Part shown: positions 13,701-24,960 of the stretch, one piece after another | Position numbering within the stretch: position 1 is the first letter of the stretch | Layout of the letters: every line of letters begins with the position of its first letter | Assembly: GCF_026745355.1 (NCBI RefSeq) | Contig: NC_079207.1 | Coordinates: 9,031,238 to 9,095,237, forward strand | Source: Beta vulgaris subsp. vulgaris | Taxonomy: Eukaryota > Streptophyta > Magnoliopsida > Caryophyllales > Amaranthaceae | Reading direction: 5' to 3' | DNA: 64,000 nt | Notes under the pieces: model-generated | The model's database searches: none | What the model saw: the letters and a program-made list of their open reading frames with translations, nothing else | Told to the model about the DNA's origin: nothing | Program-made: the position numbers and the translations under genes

Positions 13701-13917
13701 TCAATTATCAACCTGGTCACAGTGTGCACTAAGTCCATTTTAGTTTTTATTACTAGTTTTTAGTGCACCTTTTTGTGTCTTTGAGGTCTTTGGGACTAAT
13801 AAGAAAGGATAAATATATAACAATTAGATATTTAAATGTTAATAGAGAATATTATGGTACACACTCAAAATGGAATTGCAAAAAAAAAAAAAAATCATGT
13901 AGACTCTTGCTACAAAA

Positions 13918-14159
13918 TAGAGGTGAGCCCAACCTGGCCTGAAAGTGGACAGGTTTTGGGGCACATTTTTTTGGCCCGCGATCCGACACCGTCTGATTTT
14001 TTGGGCTAAAATTTCGGACCACGAGTAACCTAGATTCAGAAAATAGGCTAAATTTCAGCCTGGTCCAAGAAGACTGATATGGCCGGATCGAATAACGGGT
14101 TTTGCCGCATTTTTTGTTTTGCCCGGACCTTTGCCTGGCCTGGCCCGTGATCACCTCTA
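13918..14159. mobile_element. hAT-like MITE (TAGAGGTGA termini)
   Basis: This 242-bp element has inverted termini TAGAGGTGAGCCC and, reverse-complemented, TAGAGGTGATCACGG. GC-rich GGCCTGG blocks lie inside both ends. The flanking 8-mers CTACAAAA and TTAGAAAA match at 6 of 8 positions, consistent with a decayed hAT target duplication. Confidence 0.6.
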
Positions 14160-14231
14160 TTAGAAAATTAAGATATTTAACCTTTCTCACAATTTATGTA
14201 TAATTTTAAAACGTAAAATGAAGTCACTTGC

Positions 14232-14342
14232 AATGAAGTGTAGAAATTGAGGATCGCTCCTTGCAAGGGCTGAGACTCAATTCCATAATTTTTAAAATCG
14301 TAGGTGAAGCTAATACCACTAGACTATCACCTTGTGCTCACA
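14232..14342 (-). mobile_element. tRNA-derived SINE relic
   Basis: The minus strand shows an A-box-like stretch TAGTCTAGTGGTATTAGC and, about 35 nt on, a B-box-like GAATTGAGTCTCAGCCC. This is the layout of a pol III promoter from a tRNA-derived SINE. No clear tail or target duplication was seen. It is unlikely to be a functional tRNA. Confidence 0.4.
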
Positions 14343-14991
14343 ACTTATGTACAACATGACATAAACTAAGAAGCCTAAATTTACTTTTCAATGTCGGTTT
14401 TTGAAATATCGAAATGGAAATATCAGGTGAAATAACATTTCTTTAATTTGCAATATATATATAGCCAATATCCAAACCATAAAACAATACTTACCTCCAT
14501 TTAAGATTTGATATATAGACAAAAACAACGCTACTTTAAATCAAACTTTAAACAAAATGCACAACTTCACGGATCAAATCCAAGTAAATTTCATTTCCAA
14601 CTCCTAAATATCATTAAGATGTAGTCTTATTGTCCTTCACATAAGTTAGAAAGAGTAAAAAAAGCTGCAAACTTTACTATCATTCTATCAACTACTACTC
14701 CTATTTTGTTGTTTAGCAATAAACTAGTTCTTGTTCCAAACGACACACTTTAAATTATTTACCCAAAAAATATTAAAAGAGACGGTCTAATTTTAATATA
14801 AAAATTGACCTAGTAACTAAATGGATTAAACTAGTCATCGAAAAAATAACCTACTCACTATTAGCTTAATTCTCTTTTTAATATTGGGCTTACCATTGTT
14901 TAATTTTAATTTAAAGGTAGACGGTTTCTTACGAGACAAACTCTTACTTACCAACGTGCATTTTCTTCAAAAAATAGAAATAATATCTTAT

Positions 14992-15251
14992 ACTACCTAC
15001 GTTCTCTTTTAGTTGCAACATTTGACAAATTGCACTATTCATGTTCTCTTATTTGACCACATTTATTGATTTATATGTTAAACAAAATATAGTCATGTGG
15101 GGTCTTGTTTGATTCGTTTCGATGTAAGCTTTCATAATATCAAATTTTTATAATTTTTACTTACATACAATTAGAGATAAAACGATTTGAAATTATACAT
15201 TGGCAAGCGTGAAAGTCAAAACGTTGCAACTAAATAAAAACAGAGGTAGTA
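14992..15251. mobile_element. Stowaway-like MITE
   Basis: This 260-bp element has imperfect inverted ends: left CTACCTACGTTCTCTTTTAG then TTGCAACATTTGAC, and the right end reverse-complemented CTACCTCTGTTTTTATTTAG then TTGCAACG. TA-type flanks fit. Its interior carries the AGTCATGTGGGGTCTTG core also found in the MITEs at 11797 and 15679. Confidence 0.65.
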
Positions 15252-15438
15252 TTAAAATGATTTTTCCCTCACAAATACCAACATGAGTATTGTAGTTAGT
15301 AAATGGAGTTAATGAGTTCGAGTCTTGAAACAAACATTTTTATTGCTTGATGTCTCATTTGATTGTGCGGAAGAGGAGAGAGTACATGTGGCAGTATGAG
15401 ATTTATTTATCTTGGATTTTATAGATATATATATATTA

Positions 15439-16104
15439 CACTCTCTGTCCCAATTTAGTTGCTACATTTGCTTTATCACAGTTACGAGATGCAACTTCAA
15501 ACACCAATATCTTGAGTTACATATATGAAAAAAGTATAAAAATTAAATATTTGGAAAATACAAATTGGGACAAATTAAACAAGATCAAACATGATTATGT
15601 TTTTTCTTATGTATATCGAGTAAAAGATAGTCAAAGTTATGATATAAATAGTGCTTACAATCAAAATGTAGCAACTAAGGCTATGTTCAGTTCACCTTAT
15701 TTTTGCTTATTTCAGATCTAATCAGATCAGTTCAGATCAGATCAGAAAAAATAAGTTCAGATCAGATCAGTTCAGATCAGATCAGATCAGAAAAAATAAG
15801 TTCAGATCAGATCAGTTCAGATCATGCTTATATTTAAAAATCATTATATCTTTTATTACATATTAGTAAAAATTATAATAATTGAATATTAATAAAGTAC
15901 TCATTGAGACGAATCAAACAAGACCCCACATGACTATATTTTTTCTTATATATTGAGAAAAATCTAAAAGATTAGAGCTTGTAATCAGATCAGTTCAGAT
16001 CAGATCAGATCAGATCAGAAAAAATAAGTTCAGATCAGATCAGATAAGTTCAGATCAGAAAATTTCAGGTGAACTAAACATAGCCTTAGTTGAAACGGAT
16101 GAAG
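15439..16104. mobile_element. Stowaway-like MITE split by a second MITE
   Basis: The outer termini are CACTCTCTGTCCCAATTTAG and, reverse-complemented from the right, CTTCATCCGTTTCAACTAAG, with TA on both sides. A 407-bp Tourist-like element (15679-16085) is nested near its right end. The outer element alone would be about 260 bp, like its relative at 14992-15251. Confidence 0.55.
15679..16085. mobile_element. Nested Tourist-like MITE with GATCA arrays
   Basis: The terminal inverted repeats are GGCTATGTTCAGTTCACCT and AGGTGAACTAAACATAGCC. Both arms hold tandem (A)GATCAGATCA arrays around a core that matches 11928-11965 in reverse orientation. It is the same family as 11797-12113, sits inside another MITE, and ends about 815 bp upstream of the SVP-like start codon. 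Confidence 0.7.
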
Positions 16105-16842
16105 TACATAAAATATAGATAAACATTAACAAAGTGAAGCAATTCACTATCAAACAGAAGATGGAAGGGAAGCCCAAAAAAGAAGACAATGATGAAATGA
16201 CACCTTCAAAAAAGTGTTGCTTCACTAAATTTGGGCATGTACCTTTCATTTTCTCTCTCCTCTTTCATTGCTTTGCTAGGGTTGATTTCCCAACTTTGCC
16301 ATTATAGTTTTGAAACACCAGAATATCCAGAGAACCCCATAAATTGGTAAGCTAGAGCAATTATTGAAAGTAAGGAACAAAACCTAAAATTCCCCTTTCA
16401 TCCTTTTGCACGGGCAAAAACGCTTAAATTTTGCCAAATTGGTACTGGGTTTCTTCCATTGCATTAGAAAAAAGATGGGTTTTTTGATTGCTTCATTAGA
16501 GTGACATATCTAGGGTTTTATCCTCCAAAATTTGCCCTATTTTTATGCCCTGCATTTTGCACTTAAGTTTTCATGCATACCACCTATTTGGTAAAATGCC
16601 GCAGTGATTTTTTTTTTTTTTTTGTCCTGTTTTTATCACACTTTCGCTATCAAATCAAAACATCTATCTGAACATGCCCTTTTGAAGAATTGTGTTTTTG
16701 GTTGATGGGTTTTTTCTGGGTTTTGAACTTTTGATTCATAATTTTGTGTTTTTATACACTGGTTTATTCTGTGAAAGAGGCAAGACACAGTGGTAGTGTT
16801 GACTGTTGGTGTTTGTTAGGTAAATTTTTTAGCCTTTTTGAG

Positions 16843-16876
16843 GTTAGCAGAGAAGAGAGCAAGAGAGAGAGAGTGT
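16843..16876 (+). promoter_or_regulatory. GA-rich leader of the SVP-like gene
   Basis: A GAGAAGAGAGCAAGAGAGAG tract lies 25-58 bp before the start codon. GA repeats in plant leaders and promoters are known binding sites for BPC/GAGA factors. A role here is inference. Confidence 0.35.
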
Positions 16877-16900
16877 TTTAAAAAAAAAAAGAAAAAAACT

Positions 16901-19900
16901 ATGGCTAGGGAAAAGATTCAGATCAAAAAAATTGACAACACAACAGCAAGGCAAGTTACATTTTCAAAAAGGAGAAGAGGGTTGTTCAAGAAGGCTGAGG
17001 AGCTGAGCGTTTTGTGTGATGCTGATGTTGCTCTTGTTATCTTCTCTGCTACTGGCAAGCTCTTTGAGTACTCCAGCTCTAGGTCTCTCTCTCTCTCTAT
17101 ATATATATATGTGTGTGTGTGTGTTTTCATGTTCCTTCTCTGTGCATGTGTTGTTTGGTGCTTAATGGTGTTTTAAATTTCCTATCTTGCTTGTTGCTCC
17201 TTCTTCAAATGTTGCTGCTTTGTCTCTGGAAGAGAAAGGTGTCTTTCTTGCATGTTTATATTGTAAAGAGAAGATTTTAGAGTTCAGAAGACTTTGAGGA
17301 ATATGGTTTTTGCATATTTTTGCAAGTTAGGATTTTGATGAGACTTGGTTTTAATGCAAGCTAAAAACTACTATAATAGTTTATCATATAATATAAATGT
17401 GTTCTTTTTTTTTTTGGGGGGTGGGGGTGGGGGTGGTGGTGGTGGTGGATAGATGGTTGGAAAAGAGTAGGGTTTTCCTGTTGAAGTGCTTTTGATCCTT
17501 TCTTTTTGTTGGAGATTTGAATTGTGTGGAAATTCGAAATATACTATGGACTGGGTAAGGTCGAGGCTGGTGTGGAGGGTAGGATGTAGGATCTAATGCT
17601 TTTGTGGTACATGAAATACATTGTTAAACTGCCGTAGTTTTTATTCTTTTTATTTTATTTATATATAATTATGTGTATGTGTTATTTAGTGCTGCAAAAT
17701 TTGATATAGCTGGTGAAGCCGTGAAGGATTAGTTCTCTATGTTTGTGTCATTAACGCATGGGTTTCCTTGTCTGTTTTAAAAGAAGGAAGAAAATAGTAA
17801 GTGTATATGAATATCTTTAGCTGATAGTTTGAGCTATACTAACCCTTCTTGCTGCATGGCTAAGGCTCACTTAGCAATTAGCATCAGTTAATCGAATCTA
17901 ACAAGCCAAGTTAAGTTTCTTTTTGGCTACCAGTCGATTAACAAACTAATGGAGAAAGACCTTATCCGCTCCTCGTTCCGTGCATAGTATTGGTTATATT
18001 TACCATTGCTTTGGTTGAGCTTATCTACGTAGCTAGTCCTAACAACCTAACTCAGTTGTTCACCCTTATTGTGGAAACGCTGAGATTGTCCAAAACCCAC
18101 TAGATTTTGCTTTACTTGTCATTCTATGAATTACTGACTATGCATTGGTTGTATCATGATTGTAGCCATGATTAGGCCTGAGACAAATAAGGAGGGCCTG
18201 CAAACTAATATCTCCTGAACATGTTGATTGTTACCCTTGCGGTGCCGTCTTATATTGGTGTCCTATATGGCTATATGATATAGCTCATTCAAATATTACA
18301 GTGTTGTTACTGTGAAAGCTGTGTATATGAAGAGACAGCCTTTAGGAGTACTTAAGCTGGTTGAAGATGCAAGAGTCCTTTTTTTAGAAAAATATATTTT
18401 TATGTATGTGTTTTTGGTGGGGGCTGAATATGTACGAGTTGTATCAAGAGAAAAAGGAAATATTCTACTTATATTTTTTTGAGTTTATCTTCTCATAATG
18501 TTACTGTAACTTCCAGATTACAGGTTATGCAATCGAATTAAACATTTACAATATAATTACGCAACATCATATGTGTTTCATCAAAGCTTATGGGCTGAGC
18601 CCAAGCGTGGCCATGTAACTGCATGGGGATCTGAAAAAGTACATTTACAATAGGTGTTCATCTAGTTTCTTTTGATGTTTGAATAGTGAAATTAACTCTA
18701 CTTTTTTGTTGCAATGAAGTATGAAGACTATACTAGAAAAACACAAATTGCATTCCAAGAACTTGGACAAGCTGGAACAACCGTCCTTAAAGTTGCAGGT
18801 AAGCTGTCCTTTGGGCAAATATAATATGGTCAATATAGAAAAAAAAGCTTATCCTGGATTTTGAAACGGTTCAAATACGTTAACTTTTCAATTACTTTGA
18901 TTTTCTTTTTACTCTATGAGATTCCAGATACATAACTTCTGAGATAGGCTTGACAGTTCTTCTAAAATAATTGGATTTTAGCTAACTTTTTAGCAGCATT
19001 TGGTTTTATCATAATATCTGATTTAACTTTTCGCATTATATTTTCTTCGTAGATGTGAACTGGCTGTATTACCTAGGGTTTTGTTACATTTTATGTAGAA
19101 TACTTGAATATTATAGTAGGGTAATGTTCGTGGACTGAAATACATATTAACTGTTACCAATGTGATACCATAATTTAGAGAAAATTTACATTAGGGATGT
19201 ATTATGTGCTCTTCATCTTAATAGATAAGTTTTAGGGTTGCTCAAGTCCAATTAGGTTTAAGCGTTCAATAAGTTCAGTTTGAATTCATGTGAAGTGAAT
19301 GCAACTGAAGCTGACTTATGATCTACATTGGGTGCTCTTTTGCGTGGAATAATGAAATACCCTAACTATCTTTAGCTTATAATTTTGATGTTGGAAAACT
19401 GAGGGTTCAATTTGGGAACATTTGGGGTGACTGGCTTAAACATGCATCTAATACTCTTTACTTCCCAGTGTCTTGATGTTTGTCTAATGGCTCTCGAGGT
19501 TTGTGTGAATCCTTTTGTTATTTTAAATGTGTTCCTTCCTGAAGATCATGTGACAATTTTTTCCAGCATTTAGATTTCCGATATGTATTGCCTGTTTTCT
19601 AAAGCATTCAATGTTTTCCTTTTTAGCTTGTTGAAAATAGTAACTACACGGAGTTGAATGAAGAAATAGCACGTAAAAGCCAACAGCTAAGGTAATCCTG
19701 TGAAGTATCTTTTATTGGGCTCTCAAGACACTTCTTAATTTGGGAGTATTTCATTTCTCTTGGGGGGATAGGTATGGGCGGCCAAACTTTGTTGTAGAAG
19801 AGGCTTATAGCCTTATATTGGTTTTAACTCCTTCAGTTTCAAAACATAAGACCCTTACACTATCAAGAATATATAGGTTATGATCACTACCTTCTTCCAA

Positions 19901-21415
19901 AGTACTTACATTGCTAAAAACTACATATATTGCTAGATATTTATTGTAAAGCACCTTTGAGTTTTCATTTCTTTCCACGTCACGATTAATGAAGCAACTT
20001 TTCGTGATCCGCCATCTACAAGTCAATTAAATGGTTAAAGTTCCACATCAGAGAACTTTGTTGCTTTGTAGTCTGGAAAAAGAAGAGTTCCTTCGAACTT
20101 CGCCACTCATCCTTACAAGATCTTCTTTTTATGGAAGCAGACATATGAGAGGAGAGGAGCTTCAGGGATTAGGTATAGAAGAGCTGCAACAGCTGGAAAA
20201 GTCCCTTGAATTTGGATTGAAACATGTCATGGATAAAAAGGTCGTCCTTTTCGGAACCTGTTTTGCCTTTGGATGATACACTTAGCTTTGAAATCTAATG
20301 TTGACTATTATATGTTTTCTTGTATCTATCCAGGGCGAGAAGATCACGAACGAAATTGACTTGCTCGAGCAAAAGGTTAGGGACGCTCTGCTACTTTCCG
20401 GATATGATGAATTAATAGAAAAATACAGTTTCCATGTCATAGATTTTATAAGTTGACTGTTGCGTCTTCTTTCCCCATTTTTTTACCTCTTATTTTTGTA
20501 ACTTTTACAGGGCGCTAAATTGATGGAAGAGAATGAGTGGCTGAGACAGCAAGTACGATTGACGTAATCCCTATATATAATAATGCCATTCTAGACGAAT
20601 CATTTCTGCTAAAGGTCTTATGAAATAGTTTTGATTATTTTGCTCTGTCAAAGTTCTCATAAAAACTTGTTAATATATTAAAGGTGCTGGAAGCATCAAA
20701 GGGCACACAACAAGCTGCTGATTCGGATTATGTTGTATATGAGGAAGGCCAGTCATCTGAATCGATCAGTAATGGTTATAGTTCTGGTGGTACTTCTCAG
20801 GACTGTGACGAAGGCTCCGATACGTACCTAAAGTTGGGGTATGTTCCATCCCTTTTTTATTCCATGATTTAGCTTAGCTTGCCTTTAAGCCATGCATCCA
20901 AGAGTCAATGTTACTCCCTATTTTGTTTTCATAGAACCTTTTGTGATCGTTGATGCTGATATATTACCATTACAAACACATAATGCTAGTTATTCTGGAA
21001 TCTACTCTTACCAAATATGTATATATTTTCAAGATGAATGTAACAATATGTATACAATGTAAATACTTTCGAGATAAGGCGGCTTATTATAGAAGTCGTA
21101 TGGAAAAAGTATCTCTCAAGATAAATGTGACAATACTTACAATGTAATTTAAGATGAGGCGACTAAATTTTGAGTATTTAGACTTTATTATTTAAATTGG
21201 TTCACACATTATGGAATGGAGGGAGGACTGTTTTGCGTTGTGGTTTGTAGGGTTCTTTTCTTAGTTTTCGTTATTGAATAATTGAACCTTGGATGTTCTT
21301 TCGTGCTTTTTCTAAAACATCCTTTTTCCTTTCCTTGGTGGAAGGATGACATTTGTTTTAGAATTATTTTGTCAAATAAATTCGGTATTGGTGCAGATTG
21401 CCATACTCTGGCTAG
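16901..21415 (+). CDS. SVP: MIKC MADS-box transcription factor, SVP/AGL24 (StMADS11) type
   Basis: Eight exons join in frame with GT-AG introns: 16901-17082, 18720-18798, 19627-19691, 20141-20240, 20334-20375, 20511-20552, 20684-20838 and 21397-21415. They encode 227 residues (Arabidopsis SVP has about 240). The MADS domain (1-60) opens [20 protein letters not shown]. The I and K regions follow, with [19 protein letters not shown] in exon 4. The C-terminal part has the clade motif YEEGQSSES and ends LKLGLPYSG. StMADS11-clade proteins are nuclear DNA-binding regulators of flowering time and meristem identity that bind CArG boxes; that is family knowledge. I chose the start at 16901 because MADS proteins of this clade begin MAREKI; an upstream in-frame ATG at 16838 would add a lysine-rich extension atypical of the family. 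Intron 1 is 1.6 kb. Whether it is the SVP or AGL24 orthologue is not settled. Confidence 0.94.
17083..17125 (+). repeat. Compound microsatellite at the SVP-like intron 1 donor
   Basis: The splice donor GT is followed at once by (CT)n, then (AT)n, then (GT)n. This runs to about 17125. Confidence 0.9.
17402..17450 (+). repeat. Poly-T plus G-rich tract in SVP-like intron 1
   Basis: A T run is followed by G6-T-G5-T-G5-T and then GGT repeats. This fits the pattern for an intramolecular G-quadruplex on the coding strand. Confidence 0.6.
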
Positions 21416-24202
21416 TTGGAGAGACCATTGGAGATGATTTGCGGTGGTCATTGTATCTATAGTTAGCCTATGCTCCTTTGCTTGTGGTTGCTTAACTTGT
21501 ATAATGTGTAAACTTTAATGTAAGCCTATGTAATTTGTAATATCACTAATTTTGTATCCTCTGGTCAGCTAAGAAAAGTGATGTGAATCAAGCTACTGAA
21601 ATGAAATGGAACGGCGACAAGACATAGTAGCGATCTAATCAAGCTAACACTATGTACAAATAATTTCTCAAATGCAACACTTTAATTTTTGCAAGATTTC
21701 ATATAAGTCAAGTGCCATGGTTGTGAGTGGAGGTGAAAGTCCATGATTGAAATGGTCTTTAATCTTAATGAAATTCGACAAACAAACTCACCACCATTTT
21801 TGGTTTTTAAGAGAGGGGTATGCAAAAATGGAAGGGGAAGGGTAGGAGGAAATTTTGGTTTTCTGGGGGGAATGACTCCCATGCCTTTCTTGGTCGAATC
21901 AATCCAACCGGTGATTTCCAACAAGTCATTCTTCATTTTCGAGCAAAAGGCGGAACTACATGGATGAATGTATTGTATTTCATGGTGAAAAGGGTTTTTT
22001 ATTTAGCATTTAGCATTCATGTAAAAATTGTTACAAAAGTTATAGATTTATTTTGGTTGCTCATTCAGGTCATCGGAGTTTTTGCTCCGACTACATTCGA
22101 ATCTGATCAGGGTCGCATACTTGGTTTTGGTGGGTGAGTTTCACAAGAAGAGTTTTTGCATATAGTAAGGTTCGAACTCGAGACCTTTCTTAAACGACAT
22201 CAAAGGTTCTTGATGTCGAACTCCAGACCTTTTCTTAAATGACATTAAGAATTTTCAAGAAAAATAAAAGCTAAATTCATGGTGTTCTTAGTCGACAAGA
22301 CAGCCACAAGTGGGGCAGGTCTTGTTGATAACTGGCAGTACAGCTAAGAATTGATGGCTGATTGGTGAATGATCTGCTGCCATGCAATAAAAATGGTTCA
22401 TCATGGAACGAACTTATTATACTTTAGCCTTATTAGTGGGTGGGAGTTTAATTGCAGCCTACTTTAGCCAATCGCTTTCTCTGTGTTGAGCCTGGAGGTA
22501 TGATTATCAAAGTTTAGTGAGCCTGGAGTAGTTTTTAAGCACATTTCCAACACATACTCATTTAGTCATATATCTATATTTATATGATAACGAGGTTAAT
22601 TTAATTAATTGAAAACTATGGAGACCTTATTTCCTTCATCATTATTTTTCTACTAAAAGAGTACCATCCAACATTTTCACCTTTTCATTTTCGCGACATA
22701 ACTTAAGTTACGGTTTGTTTAGTATGAGGGATAGGGATTATCACTAGAGAGTGGGGTAAGGAATAAGGATAGAGAATTGATGGATGTGGTAAGATCTAAA
22801 TAAGTCTTTCCCTTGTTTGGTATGATTTGAAAATATGATTGGGATATTGACAAATTAACCTAAATATCCTTATCGACTCTTTCTTTCTTCATTGTCATTA
22901 AAGATCAAGTTGTATTCTTCTTTTTTCTATTTTTGCCCCTTGTACTACCTCCTCCTAGCTATATAAGTAGTGGTATAAGGGTGTATTTATCCTATTCCTA
23001 TCCCCTAATCTAATTCCTATCCCTCTAAACAAACATAAACTTTACTTTATCCCTTTCTCATTATATCCCCTAGTATTTTACCTCTTTAAACAAACGTCCT
23101 ATTATAAAGCTGCGAAGTGTATAGAATAAATAGGACATTTGTTTTTTTAAGAATCGATCAAGTTCATATCCTATTCAATAATGTAAGAACTAAGAAAGTC
23201 TTCTTTCAAAAGTCAAGACTATCGCCTAATTTGCCAAAAGAAAGAAGTTTTTTTTTTTTTTTGAGGGGACCAAAAGAAAGAAGTTATGTTATTGCTCTAA
23301 GAGAAGATTTTCCAAACTCTTGTATTTTTTCTTCTTAAAGAAAAAATCTCACCCTTTGAATCTATTATGGAATTCTAATTTTATTCATTAGCTAACTCTT
23401 TGTACTATAATATAATATTTGTACTATTCCTTTTGGTATACCCTAAAACTTGTTCATGTTTTATAATCTCTATTTTAAATATTTAACATAAACATGTTGT
23501 TCAATTTGGATTCATGCAAACTTTTGTTCTTTTTATGTTTAATATTTAGCAAACATTTAATGCCTCTTGTTAGCTTCAATGAAGTTTTATTTTTTTTAGC
23601 CATAAGTTTTTTTTTTTATCAAAATTAAAAAGACAAATTAGCTTTTCAAAAGAAGTGAAGTACATCATTACATAATAAAACCAATAATATTGTTCATTTT
23701 CCTTAATTTTTACGATAAAATATGATACATAAACGCTATATTACGAGACAGAAAGATTACAACTAAGGTTAATATATTTTCTCTCCTATGAAGCAAAAGA
23801 ACTGGTGGTCAAGAACTTAAGACGATTCAAATAAATTTGTGAAGTGTTGGATAACTTGGATTCAAAAATATGTAGCTCAAGTGATAATGTGAGTATCAAC
23901 TATCGAGAGGTCCCTCTGGTGCCTTAGAAGAACTCCAATAATGTCTATTGTCAACTGGACAAGAGTATTATTTGAAGGGGTAAACAATTGGTTTCCTTCC
24001 TAGAAATTTAGGGTTTCCTTAAAGAGAACATACTCAGGACCACATAATGATAATAATAAGAATATTATGCATAACAAAAGTAGGAGTAACAAAATCACTA
24101 AGCTGAAGGTTTTATAACACAAATTTAAGCTAAAAAGAGTGCAAGCTCTCCACCTAACAGGGAGGAGGAATTGTTGTGAGACCTATACCAAGTGGTTTTA
24201 CC
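21416..24202. other. Convergent spacer between SVP-like and PAS2 genes
   Basis: No gene is supported here. The first few hundred bases are presumably the 3' UTR of the SVP-like gene. A palindromic candidate element lies at 22709-23098: its left end reads ACGGTTTGTTTAG and its right end reverse-complements to ACGTTTGTTTAAAG, with ATAGGGAT/ATCCCTAT blocks inside. Around 22160-22240 are GGTTCGAACTCGAGACC-like B-box remains of a SINE. The rest is AT-rich without recognisable features. Confidence 0.4.
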
Positions 24203-24749
24203 TAGGGATGGCAATCCAATCCGAATCCGACCCTAGTTCGCTCCGATCCGAAGGAAAAAATCCGAGTTGACTCCGACAAAAAAGTAATCCGACTCCGACC
24301 CCGTTTGAAAAATCCGACTCCGAGACGGAGGAGGGTCGGAGTCGGATCTCATAAAATAATCCGACATCCGAATCCGACTCCGACTTTGAGTCAATCAATC
24401 CTTTTTTCTTATTTATGTAATGTATTATTTATGTATAATCTGACTTCGACTTTCAGCCAGTTGTATTATATAGGCTTTTTCCACAGAAAAAATGATTAAA
24501 CAATTGGAAGAAAAATAAGTCGGATCAGGTTCGGAGTCGGATGTTCGGATTTTAAGTCGGACGTCCGGATTTTAAGTCGGGTCGGATCTCGGAGTCGGAT
24601 GTTCAGATTTTAGGTCGGGTCGGATTCGGATTTTCAAAGTCGGATTTCGGAGTCGGAGTCGGACTCGAATTTAAAATCCGACTTTCTGTAGGGTCGGAGT
24701 CGGATTATGCATAATCCGGTCCAAGTCCGACCCGTTGCCATTCCTAGAA
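24203..24749. mobile_element. hAT-like MITE with TCCGACTCCGA arrays
   Basis: The left end is TAGGGATGGCAATCC; the right end reverse-complements to TAGGAATGGCAACGGG. Flanking 8-mers GTTTTACC (24195-24202) and CTTTTACC (24750-24757) match at 7 of 8 positions, as for a hAT target duplication. The interior is packed with GGAGTCGGA/TCCGACTCC repeats on both arms, so it can fold back on itself. Confidence 0.65.
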
Positions 24750-24960
24750 CTTTTACCAAAATGGAGAATGGTGCTCGTAAATGGCGACGGACGAGATGTC
24801 GAAGCTAGAGAGAGAAGTTGGTCACTTGTACTAATTTTTAATTTAGAAAGAATTAGAATCCAGATTTAATTTAAACAAGGGAGAGTAGTATTACAAAGTC
24901 CACAACTCCACATGAAATGCTTACATCTTTAATCTCAACAAAGTATGTTCTATTATCACA

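Noticed and set aside
14232..14342. Functional tRNA gene
   Set aside because: A and B boxes can be traced but no cloverleaf with paired acceptor arms can be drawn; a SINE relic fits better.
16838..16900. Upstream in-frame ATG as the MADS gene start
   Set aside because: It would add a Lys/Arg-rich extension including a K run before the universal MAREKI start; it is most likely 5' UTR.
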